From an uncultured Bacteroidales bacterium (GTDB lineage: Bacteria; Bacteroidota; Bacteroidia; Bacteroidales; Paludibacteraceae): a stretch of DNA of 41,693 nt. Positions within the stretch are counted from its first letter, which is position 1; the number at the start of each line of letters is the position of its first letter. The position numbers and the translations under genes are program-made. Under the pieces are notes generated by a model, which saw only the letters and a list, made by a program, of their open reading frames with translations, was not told the DNA's origin and ran no database searches. Below, one piece after another: positions 7,601 through 14,977 of this stretch. The stretch lies in NCBI GenBank assembly GCA_902799185.1, contig CADBZO010000013.1:1-41693 (forward strand). Direction: 5' to 3'.

Positions 7601-10600
7601 TTAGTCGGCTTAACCATCAGGTCGATGGTGAAGGAGCGGTTGGCGAGACTGCGGTTGACCATCGAAGCGGCGTATGAGTCGGCTGTGCCGTCGAAATGCG
7701 GCGAAGCGTCGGTAGTCGGACTGGTCTCATTGGTGATACCGATGAGTTGGAAGTTATTATCCTCGTCCAGCCAGTTACCGGCTATCGGTTCGCTGAAGCG
7801 CAGCTTGAGATGATCGCCAATACCTAAGATACTGTTGGCAGGTTCAGGACTGCCGAACACTACCGGCGGACGGGTATCCTTGACACCACTCATCACAGGC
7901 GAAGCTTTCGTGACAAAGCCCGAGCCGAAGCGGCAGAAAGTGACGGCACGCAGGTCATAGTTGAGTTCCTTCGGGTCGCGCTCGCCATAGAAACGGAACG
8001 GTACGATACGTCCGTTCTCGATCATGGCTTTGTTGCCCGAAGCGAGGTTGTACAGGCTGTCGTCGGCATAGAACGAACACTGATTCACCCATGCGTCATC
8101 GCTCTCCGTGGAGAGTTTGTACTGGAACTCGATATGGTCGAAGTTCTTATGGTGAATATCAAATCCGTCAATCTCAACAGGCAGGTAATAGCCGATAGAG
8201 TCATGCGGCGAGAGGGTGTTCATCACCCAGTTCTGACGCGGCGAAGTGATTTCTACAGGACTGGAAACCGGCAGGAAATGGACGGAGAAATTGAGGTTGG
8301 CGAACGTGATGGGACAATCGGCAAGGCCGAGGTTAAGCGTCAGGTTCTCATAGTCATCCACTGTTCCCCGCTCCACCTCCAGGGTCTTGGTGACAGGCAC
8401 GCCCGGCGTGAGGAAGAAGCCTATCGACTGCGTGAGCGGCTGACCGTCCATGGTGATACGTGCGCCGTTGGGGTTGGAGTTCGGATTGATGGACAGGTCG
8501 AACTGGTTACCCATAGCGGCACGGCCGGTCTGGAGCGAGGAGTTGTTCATCAGCGTCACATGGAAGACGGCGCGTTTATCCGGCATGACGGCACTCTGCT
8601 CGTAGGTATCGATCGTCATTTCGGGCTTGCATACCCACTGGGTCTCATTGCTGATGACCGTTCCGGGGTTGTAGAATGTCGTTTTCTGTTCGTCCTCATG
8701 CGGGCAGTAGGTCGAACCGGCTACGGTATAGAACACATACGAGCCGTAGAGCAGGTCCGGATCATTGCTCGGTACACCCACCTTGTCACGTGTCACTGCC
8801 GTGGTGTCGCGCCAAACGCTGTCGGTGCGAGCACGATAGACAGCTACGGTCAGGTCACCCATGTTATCCGAATTGAGCGAGAAACCGCAGTTCTTCGTGA
8901 CGGTCTTGGCATGGTTCTTGTCGTAATTAGGCATATAATACGTAGTGGGTTCGATATTGAACATGAACTTCGACGCGTTGGTCTGCGAACCCATCTCCTG
9001 TATCTGGTTCTCTCTGGTGCGAGTTTGATCGCCCGGATCGTCCTGGATCTGCGATATATCCCCTATCTTATCCAATGCCGACTCCACCGTCTCGCCTATC
9101 TTATCCTTACCCATCGTACCGAAGAAATTGGCGATGCTCTGCCAGCTGGACGCTAATTGCGAAGCAGCTAACGTAGCGCTGGAGGCTTGCTGCTGACCCC
9201 ACAGTTTGGCGGACTGCGGCAGTTCGTTGTAGGCTGCGGTGGAAGCATATACATCGGAATGTGTGAAGCTGGCTCCGGCACTGATAGAATAGGTGCCTAC
9301 CTCCGTACTCGAACCCGCCATACGGGCGTGTACTTTCTCCTTCTCGTTGCCGTAGAGTATAGCTATCCACTGGTATATCATGTTATCCAGCGCAGCAATA
9401 CGGTTGGTATAGACTTGGTCGTTATCCGGACAGATCATCTTGTACGAACCTTTCTTGATGGAATCGGTAGCAGCCGTCCGGTCGACGTTGCCGATATTCC
9501 AATAGACGGGTTCTTCCGTAGCGTTCGCATAAGCCTGTGCCTCCGCCGAGTCAGCGAAGTTCATCAGCAGGTTGCTGCGCTCGATAGCCAGTTTCGGAAT
9601 GATACTGTTGATCACGTAGTCCTGCGTGTAGGCGAAAGTATTGTTGACCTTCGATCCTAAGGCAGTCTTTTGTCCGGTGACAAGGTAATACTGCTTGCCG
9701 TCAGCGGCCGCACCCGAACCGAGCACCTTCATGATGCTGGCGTTGATAGCCGGTTGACGCACCTGGAAGAGGCTGTCGGAGATGACGGCTACGGCGTTGA
9801 ACCGACCGGCCAACTGACTGATAGTCGTTCCGTAGAACACATCGGCGGGGGCACCTACATCCTGCGGCATCATACCCGGAGAAGTGGAGATACGGTTGTC
9901 GGTAGTGACGGTGTAGTTGTACATATATCCCCAACTCCAGTCATGACTGATAGGAATAGGAATAGAGAGCAGACGCGAGGTCTCGAAATTCGAACCCAGG
10001 TACGTACCGGCTCCTTGAGGAGCGGACACTGTACCTATATTCTGCGTCACCTTGACTCCTCTCATCAGTGTGATGTCTACACCCATATTCCAGTAGAAAC
10101 TTTCACTATAGCCGAAGGTGTATGTCGAACCGGCATCTACCCAGGCTGTCGAACCCATACCGGCAGGGTCACGGATGATATCGAGCAGTACGATGGAACT
10201 CTCTGTATCGGTGAGGTTACCGCTCTCGAAGTCCACACCGCTGACGAAGGCGCTGAAGACGGTGGTCTCTACGGCCGTTCCTTCTGTTTTGAGCAGTGTG
10301 CTGACGTTGCGTAGGGCATTCGTGCCGCTGTTGTTGACGTCTATCTGATCTACCGTAAGCCATACAGCGCGGTTCTCACCTTTCTCGTCGAGCGCGAACT
10401 GCAGCGTGTCCATCTGGCTATGCAGACCATTATGGATAGTCACTTCGCCGCCGCGTTGTGCCACGCGATCGACGACGCCGCCGTTGCGGTTGTTGTTATA
10501 GAAATACTCTTCATACGCCCGTGCCACGAACTGGTACTTACGTCCGCTGAGGAAGACAGGATAGCCCATCAGATAGTTAACCGTTCCGTTCTCTTGCACC

Positions 10601-13600
10601 GTGTACATTGCCACTTTGTCGCTCTGCGAACGGATCGAACTGAACTCCATCTCTGCCTCACCATAGCCCTTACGCTCGATGCCGTAGAGGATCTGCGACA
10701 GGCCTACCACTACGGGGTTGTGATAGATGCGGTCATATACGGCGTTGTAGGAGGTGGCGAATTGCTTATTGCTGTTCGTATGGGTCGCCAGCGTATCATG
10801 GATAATAGTCAGCGGTGCGTTCGTCAGGTCGAAAGTCTCAGCGCCTTGACCGGCGGCAAAGAGCGTCGCGTAACCCGTAGCTGTGGCTTGTACCACTTTG
10901 TATTTCGTCGGGAACAGATCCACGGCGTATTCACCCGTCCTGGGGTCGGGCTGGAGAATGATACGTTTCTTCTCGAAGAGGGTGTTGGTCACTACCTGTT
11001 TAGCGTTGATATCCGTATAGGAAACCTGCTGCTGCATCGTATCACGCGACAGATCATCGGGGTCGTGCACGAGTTGGGCGGTGTTGTCGCCTTCCAATTG
11101 GAGCACCAGTTGCAGGTTGTCACCGAGGTTGTTCTTGCCCAAACCGAAGCCGTGCTGCAGGTCACGCTGGTCGTTACCTCCGGCTACGCGGCCGACGAGA
11201 CGTACCTTGGTCTGGTCGTAGAACCGTACACCGTCTAAGGGCTTGGTCAATGCAAAAGTATCTTTTCCTTGCTCCACATGCAGGATACCGTCACCTTCGA
11301 AGCTGTGCCCGGGCTTGAATACCTGCAGTTTGCAAGGCTGGCTGAGCGGCAGCACGAGTTCGAAATTACCGTCCGTACCGGTGGTGACAGGTGTGTTGTC
11401 GCGACGAACAGTATCGCCGTTCAAGAGGAACATCGCACCCGGCACAGGTATCGTACTCAGTTTATAGAGCACGCGACCGGAGAGGCGTGTGGAGGACGTG
11501 TTTACGAAGTCTATCACACTGCCAACAGCCTCAGCTACTGTCAGCGAGACGGTAGCCGAGACGGCAGAGGTGTTGTTATACGAGAATTTTCCGTATTGCG
11601 AAGTCGGAATGATTGCGAAGTCCGTTCCGGTCGCACCATCGTAGGTCAGGCTGTCGAAGCGATAGAAACCGCTGGCATTGGTGATCATGCTATCCAGCAC
11701 GTTGCCTGCTGCGTCCTGCAACACCACTTTGACGCCTGCCATACCACTATTGTCCGTCACGCGGATAGTACCCGAGATCTCGCCGTAAGGCGTACGCCAA
11801 CCTTCCGTAGTAGCAGCGTTGGACGTGCTCTTGCCGTTGCAGGAGTAACTGGTCGCCACCGTGTAGTCGTAGTGCACATTGGGAAGAGCTGTGCGGTCGA
11901 AATAATCGGTGTTATCACCACGATAGAGCGTATCCGGACTGGCGTCACTGCCTTTCTTGACACGCGTCAGTACGTAACTGTCCACCGCTTCGCTATTCAC
12001 CTGCCAGCGCAGCAGCACGCCGTTCTTCATCGCCGTCGAGGCATCGCCCTTCGTAGCCGTGAAGCGGGTGATGGTAGCCGACTCGTCAAAATAGAGATCC
12101 GGACCACTGATGGTCTTCGGCTGCAGTTGCAATGAGTCGAACACATGCAGATCGGCTTCGCTCTGGTCAATGCGTACGTTGTACGAATAGTGCGAGCAAG
12201 CACGGTCGGCTACATCGCTGAACGTAGCTATCCACGAGCCATCCTCCTGACGACGGATACTGTCGGGCGGAACGATGAACTCCATCTCTTGCCCCGTCTC
12301 CTGTATCGTACGCGTCACAACCAGCTTCGCCGAGTTGTCCCACATTGCCTTGGCGCCTTGGTACTCCTGCTGGTACTTAGCAGTAAGCAACGGTTTAAGG
12401 CTGTCAATCAAGTATTGTTGAAGTGCCGGAGTATAGGGATAAGAGGCCATTTTTGAACTCTCTTCTACGAATCCGTACCAACCTCTACTATCTTTTTCTA
12501 TCCTATATTGGGTGTCATGATTAAGATAAATAGTCAAATGTTGGTTCCAGCCATCATCGAAGTACAATTCGGTACCTTTGGGCACTTTAAATTCTTGGTC
12601 TCCACTAAAGTATCCATACCTTTTTATGAACTTCATATCGGGTGCGCGCAAACTATAGCGGGGAGCAAACCAGCTCTCAGAGGGACGACCGGGATAGTCA
12701 ATGATTCGAAAAATCACGGAGTCCTCAAACGTTTCCCATTTTTTCAGCTGCAGCGTATAGGCATCATCGTCGAAAGAGGCGGGAGGCGTACTACTGTTCT
12801 CTATCTTAAAGCGGAAATTAACCTTATGATTGTTCTCAAAGTCCGCATCCTTGGCATAGTTATCCTGCGTAGCAGCAAGCGGAGCCAGATAGTTGGCGTT
12901 TTGCAGCATTGTTGTTTTCACCAACTCGTTATTCCATCCCCAAACAGATGCAGACGCACGGCGGATACGGTAATACACCGGTACAGAAGATACTTGTACT
13001 TTTTCGTTGGTAAGCTCAACATCGATGCTGTACTTGGCGTTTCCATTCTGGTCATAGATGACATGGCTCTCATTCGGTGTATAGGTCGCATGATAATCGA
13101 ACGTTTCCGTTTGTCCATGGGCATTTCCCGTCCAAGTGCTGCGGTTGTTGTCCACAAACTTGTAAGTACCCTTGTTGCGGGTCATGTTGGTAACTGTTAC
13201 TTGCTGTGCGTCCGAGAAATCGGATTTCAGCGCCCGCTGGATCTCGAACATATCACCGTCCAGCAAATCGGCTAGTTGCGGGTTCTTGATATTCCAGGTC
13301 AGCACATGGTTGCCGGTATAGGTATCCGTATTATCCGTCTCAGCCGTTGCCGTAAAATCATAGATACGATGGTAAGGCAGAATATTGACCGTATTGGAAT
13401 TGAGTTGCACGCGCTCATGGGTCGTCGCATTGCGCTCCAAATCAAACTTAGCCGAGAAAGCCGGCTGCACGGTGTCGGTTGTCTCCACATAGATCATACC
13501 CGAACGCTCCTTTACCGGGATCAGTTTGCTTGAATTCAACGAACTATAGTAGCCATACACGTTCTGGAACGTCATATACGGCACTGCCGCTGCACCAAAG

Positions 13601-14346
13601 CCTGCTGCTGCACCCGACTCGCTCACCGTATAGAGGAACGGAGTCATCAGCTGCGGAGCTACCATGTTATCGTTGCTGGTGAAGTTCTGACCGCTGTTGT
13701 CGAAATGCCAGTCGAAGGTGTAGGACTGGTTGTTGTCCTTCGGGTCGGCTTGGTTGCGGTAGAGATAGACCTTCAGGTTGATACGGAACTTCTTTTGGTT
13801 CAACTCCGTAGGAGGATACCAGTCGAACTCGAGCTTCGTCACATGGTCGCAACCGTCGTCCTCTACGGTACGAATGAGCATCTTACCCGAACTTTCACCT
13901 TCGTTAACCACCTCGTTGATACCGCTGTAGGTAGAGGTGACGATGGCTTTACCTTTCTTCATCTCCACATAAGCCGAGCCTTTGCCACCGGAGTAATCTT
14001 TGTTCTCCGAATCATCGGCACTGCGCTTGGAATACGCCTTGGCTATCGTTACTGTTCCACTCTCGGAGACACCATTCTTTGTGATGTTGTCGATGTAGAT
14101 GTAACTCGTCTTGTGCACATAGTAGTCATTACCCTTGCCATAGGCATAGACGGGCACTACAAAGTGAATCACATCCTGCCCGGTGGCCATCACCGAGTAG
14201 TGGTTCTGCTTCTCCAGGTAGTCATTCGCCTTCAGAGGTGATGATTGCAAAATGAAGAGTGCCAGGACCATCATCCCCGCCACTCTCAAGCCACTCTCGC
14301 GCCACTGTGCGAGTTGCTTGATAAAAAGATTAAGTTTGTTTTCCAT
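4624..14346 (-). CDS. Giant secreted LamG-domain protein, 3240 aa (cassette copy 1)
   Basis: The signal peptide lies at about residues 20-41 (MMVLALFILQSSPLKA), after a long basic start. A large unassigned N-terminal part follows, with 'YYRIRRASASVWGW', then a fibronectin-like segment (757-800) and two carboxypeptidase-regulatory-like beta domains (about 854-905, GEISGTIRV; and 953-1025, SGRVLYKLSTIPVPGAMFLL). After a long unknown middle come an SbsA-like Ig segment (about 2165-2195), two LamG/concanavalin-like domains (about 2210-2360 and 2415-2550, ending GNIDEFIVFEQAL), Ig-like segments, a 'GWNWIS' region, the AFSGDELVG domain (about 3115-3200) shared with the cassette lipoprotein, and the tail 'KIIEDQHVVIIRNNEKYDITGKKL'. 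It is probably a surface or extracellular adhesin or matrix protein; LamG domains often bind carbohydrate or protein. The start is 41 bp after the upstream lipoprotein gene. Four repeat tracts are inserted in frame. The substrate is unknown. Confidence 0.88.
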   Translation of the reverse strand: MENKLNLFIKQLAQWRESGLRVAGMMVLALFILQSSPLKANDYLEKQNHYSVMATGQDVIHFVVPVYAYGKGNDYYVHKTSYIYIDNITKNGVSESGTVTIAKAYSKRSADDSENKDYSGGKGSAYVEMKKGKAIVTSTYSGINEVVNEGESSGKMLIRTVEDDGCDHVTKLEFDWYPPTELNQKKFRINLKVYLYRNQADPKDNNQSYTFDWHFDNSGQNFTSNDNMVAPQLMTPFLYTVSESGAAAGFGAAAVPYMTFQNVYGYYSSLNSSKLIPVKERSGMIYVETTDTVQPAFSAKFDLERNATTHERVQLNSNTVNILPYHRIYDFTATAETDNTDTYTGNHVLTWNIKNPQLADLLDGDMFEIQRALKSDFSDAQQVTVTNMTRNKGTYKFVDNNRSTWTGNAHGQTETFDYHATYTPNESHVIYDQNGNAKYSIDVELTNEKVQVSSVPVYYRIRRASASVWGWNNELVKTTMLQNANYLAPLAATQDNYAKDADFENNHKVNFRFKIENSSTPPASFDDDAYTLQLKKWETFEDSVIFRIIDYPGRPSESWFAPRYSLRAPDMKFIKRYGYFSGDQEFKVPKGTELYFDDGWNQHLTIYLNHDTQYRIEKDSRGWYGFVEESSKMASYPYTPALQQYLIDSLKPLLTAKYQQEYQGAKAMWDNSAKLVVTRTIQETGQEMEFIVPPDSIRRQEDGSWIATFSDVADRACSHYSYNVRIDQSEADLHVFDSLQLQPKTISGPDLYFDESATITRFTATKGDASTAMKNGVLLRWQVNSEAVDSYVLTRVKKGSDASPDTLYRGDNTDYFDRTALPNVHYDYTVATSYSCNGKSTSNAATTEGWRTPYGEISGTIRVTDNSGMAGVKVVLQDAAGNVLDSMITNASGFYRFDSLTYDGATGTDFAIIPTSQYGKFSYNNTSAVSATVSLTVAEAVGSVIDFVNTSSTRLSGRVLYKLSTIPVPGAMFLLNGDTVRRDNTPVTTGTDGNFELVLPLSQPCKLQVFKPGHSFEGDGILHVEQGKDTFALTKPLDGVRFYDQTKVRLVGRVAGGNDQRDLQHGFGLGKNNLGDNLQLVLQLEGDNTAQLVHDPDDLSRDTMQQQVSYTDINAKQVVTNTLFEKKRIILQPDPRTGEYAVDLFPTKYKVVQATATGYATLFAAGQGAETFDLTNAPLTIIHDTLATHTNSNKQFATSYNAVYDRIYHNPVVVGLSQILYGIERKGYGEAEMEFSSIRSQSDKVAMYTVQENGTVNYLMGYPVFLSGRKYQFVARAYEEYFYNNNRNGGVVDRVAQRGGEVTIHNGLHSQMDTLQFALDEKGENRAVWLTVDQIDVNNSGTNALRNVSTLLKTEGTAVETTVFSAFVSGVDFESGNLTDTESSIVLLDIIRDPAGMGSTAWVDAGSTYTFGYSESFYWNMGVDITLMRGVKVTQNIGTVSAPQGAGTYLGSNFETSRLLSIPIPISHDWSWGYMYNYTVTTDNRISTSPGMMPQDVGAPADVFYGTTISQLAGRFNAVAVISDSLFQVRQPAINASIMKVLGSGAAADGKQYYLVTGQKTALGSKVNNTFAYTQDYVINSIIPKLAIERSNLLMNFADSAEAQAYANATEEPVYWNIGNVDRTAATDSIKKGSYKMICPDNDQVYTNRIAALDNMIYQWIAILYGNEKEKVHARMAGSSTEVGTYSISAGASFTHSDVYASTAAYNELPQSAKLWGQQQASSATLAASQLASSWQSIANFFGTMGKDKIGETVESALDKIGDISQIQDDPGDQTRTRENQIQEMGSQTNASKFMFNIEPTTYYMPNYDKNHAKTVTKNCGFSLNSDNMGDLTVAVYRARTDSVWRDTTAVTRDKVGVPSNDPDLLYGSYVFYTVAGSTYCPHEDEQKTTFYNPGTVISNETQWVCKPEMTIDTYEQSAVMPDKRAVFHVTLMNNSSLQTGRAAMGNQFDLSINPNSNPNGARITMDGQPLTQSIGFFLTPGVPVTKTLEVERGTVDDYENLTLNLGLADCPITFANLNFSVHFLPVSSPVEITSPRQNWVMNTLSPHDSIGYYLPVEIDGFDIHHKNFDHIEFQYKLSTESDDAWVNQCSFYADDSLYNLASGNKAMIENGRIVPFRFYGERDPKELNYDLRAVTFCRFGSGFVTKASPVMSGVKDTRPPVVFGSPEPANSILGIGDHLKLRFSEPIAGNWLDEDNNFQLIGITNETSPTTDASPHFDGTADSYAASMVNRSLANRSFTIDLMVKPTNPNAAAVFFTYGENGLRFGMTADNRLYLQSDSGTVYSKQLPDRMLEFTRVAVTYNNDSSAVRFYAGTLDVTAAQSVISYQLSAISNAQLFFGRGLEGNILEARIWTKALTQEEITVTNQRYLTGYERELMAYYRMNEGTGSTLRDRASGATLTMHNASWNLPKGISLALTKNDTVTLERNKLSRSAAYDATYLLWFRPTSSNGTIFRAGDKRFALEEGKLIFYYGDQSSIVNRQIINGTWHHLVLVVNRTYNNIAVYLDNQLTVTFAADRLTGIAGDMYFGGDGFEGNIDEFIVFEQALPKTFISEFGSRKPLGDEMGLMAYLPFEEQIQNPNGVLELVFSVNDQRIFKDANGNIVDKVVPLVVESQKSKVESMADKASYAPVSGIGLLSKLKFNWTYNNEELLVNLNMADYEINHQPVLVTVRDVEDLNGNPMPSPVMWMATVDRNALKWYDNELAFEALYPITGNAASEPNYNVDFAFFNQTGLRHQFVIESLPDWLTVSEAYGAINAISSKNVRFTFNAQMPVGVYSDYIYLTDENGLSEPLLVEYTVTAICPYDEVDKNNYPLNMSVCGEVKIGNIYDTDANDKVIALYRNECVGMANIAFDALTSKTEVFLTVHGNEAMNQKEIRFQLWQASTGKILELAPSRKITFAHGAVYGCGDPTPLVFTTSGSQTQNIALNTGWNWISFNLNLLPDSTLINDHMSAEGPWAEGDLIKNPASQQFCTYSEVKDAFMGTLTAFDYQQMYMVYAKNGNILRIGGDPLEQKDMHVTLRGNGQWSPLPCLLNQSTPVTEALADYYDHASVGDLIKAHDRFAYFSADKKWVGDLTAFRPGEGYLFRRMGADSVTINFYNKAANAPKQAPAFHGNAATNMTMICKVEGGNELMNEGVKAFSGDELVGIATPIELNNETLYFLTVSSDFADELRFETEDGTPLRAEQPIRYTSDAHHGSLKAPIILKPGETSRPYKIIEDQHVVIIRNNEKYDITGKKLQ
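4935..4963. repeat. 7-base-periodic tract ATTCATT
   Basis: Units CTCCCTC, ATTCATT, AATTCATT, CCCTCCT. The tract encodes 'GGNELMNEGV' in the loop before 'AFSGDELVG' of giant protein 1. The homologous loops of giant 2 and of lipoprotein 1 hold unrelated tracts. Confidence 0.6.
6485..6514. repeat. 7-base tandem tract CTTTCGA
   Basis: CTTTCGA, CTTTCGA, CTTTTGA, CTTTCGA. It is translated as 'SQKSKVES' before 'MADKASYAPV' in giant 1. Giant 2 has a GATTGGT tract at exactly this position. Confidence 0.85.
6893..6927. repeat. 7-base-periodic tract, GATTTAC type
   Basis: Imperfect units TTTATGA, TTTGACG, ATTTACG, ATTGACG, ACTGATC. The tract encodes 'QSSIVNRQIING' in the second LamG domain of giant 1. 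Confidence 0.65.
7348..7382. repeat. 7-base tandem tract GCTGATA / ACTGATA
   Basis: GCTGATA, GCTGATA, ACTGATA, ACTGATT, ACTGACT. It is translated as 'QSVISYQLSAIS' in the first LamG domain of giant 1, where giant 2 has the unrelated 'KLPAGTTYDVS'. Confidence 0.85.
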
Positions 14347-14387
14347 ATATGTGTTGTTTTTTATTTCCTGTCAATCTTATAGGGTTG

Positions 14388-14828
14388 CTATTCCCATACA
14401 GGAACGAAAGGTTCGGCGACGGTGCCCAGGTGGGCATCGTTGGCGAAGGTGAAGGCATCCTTCGCCTCGAAGAAGTTCTTGTAGTGCGCGGAGTAGTAGC
14501 GGAGTGTGACGGCGCCTTCCGTTCCTGCTATATACAGGAAGAACAATCCTTCCTTAGGTGAAGCAACACCGAGGCAGGTTTCGCCGTTGAAGGCGGCAAG
14601 CAAATCATTGTCGTTCAGTTGCCAATCGGAAGCCTTTTCAGGGTACTGTGCCTTCAGATCCACCTTGACCACAGCGGTCATTGACGAGGTCATATCGCCC
14701 GCTTCAGGCGCCGTCCAAACAGGACGCGCTTGGTCTGAAATAAATGTTTCCGGTTCGTCTTTCTTGCAGCCAACTAAAGTACAAAGGGACAAAGTACAAA
14801 GTAAAAAGATATACAAATGTTTTTTCAT
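14388..14828 (-). CDS. Small lipoprotein related to the giant protein's C-terminal domain (cassette copy 2)
   Basis: 146 residues from the ATG at 14828; a GTG at 14852 would add eight residues, but the ATG gives a normal lipoprotein signal (MKKHLYIFLLCTLSLCTLVGC). The mature part runs 'SSMTAVVKVDLKAQY', 'DLLAAFNGETCLGVA', 'LFFLYIAG', 'LGTVAEPFVPVWE' and matches the copy-1 lipoprotein (2785-3288) along its length without that gene's repeat insertions, so it is close to the uninterrupted form. It is the fourth gene of cassette copy 2 and lies only 41 bp before the giant gene of copy 1, so the two cassettes are probably cotranscribed. It is presumably an outer-membrane or surface lipoprotein; function unknown. 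Confidence 0.82.
   Translation of the reverse strand: MKKHLYIFLLCTLSLCTLVGCKKDEPETFISDQARPVWTAPEAGDMTSSMTAVVKVDLKAQYPEKASDWQLNDNDLLAAFNGETCLGVASPKEGLFFLYIAGTEGAVTLRYYSAHYKNFFEAKDAFTFANDAHLGTVAEPFVPVWE
14776..14804. repeat. 7-base-periodic tract AAAGTAC in the signal peptide
   Basis: AAAGTAC, AAAGGGAC, AAAGTAC, AAAGTAA. It encodes the signal-peptide core 'LLCTLSLCTL'. The copy-1 lipoprotein signal carries a different tract at the same place. Confidence 0.7.
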
Positions 14829-14848
14829 ATTCTTGTTGTTTTTATGGG

Positions 14849-14977
14849 TCACCAGGCATCTACTTGATTTGCGCCCTTATTGTCAATGTGCATGTTATTG
14901 TTTCCACTGGTGCTGAGAATGGAAACAGACGGAAGTACAGGCAGCACTTCTACACGGGGTGAAATATACTTTCTCAT
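14849..14977 (-). CDS. Tiny conserved cassette protein, MRxY type (42 aa, copy 2)
   Basis: A 42-residue frame beginning MRKYISPRVEVLPVLPSVS, with a central SGNNNMH and ending NQVDAW. Its ATG overlaps the LRR stop as ATGA (14974-14977), exactly as in copy 1 (3310-3429). Shared features are MR-Y--P--E---V at the start, Ser and Asn-Asn-Met in the middle, and Ala-Trp at the end. No signal peptide, no cysteine, one Trp as last residue. The spacing to the next gene (lipoprotein ATG at 14828) is 20 bp. It is probably translationally coupled to the LRR gene. Function unknown; candidates are a small partner of the secreted proteins, a regulator or a peptide precursor. Confidence 0.78.
   Translation of the reverse strand: MRKYISPRVEVLPVLPSVSILSTSGNNNMHIDNKGANQVDAW

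Noticed and set aside
8134-9156. Long plus-strand frame (340 codons), with others such as 10420-11238, 11269-12135, 12508-13275 and 15349-16194
   Set aside because: All lie opposite the giant and LRR genes, whose frames are supported by paralogue conservation. The plus-strand translations have no domains and the paralogous region lacks matching frames.
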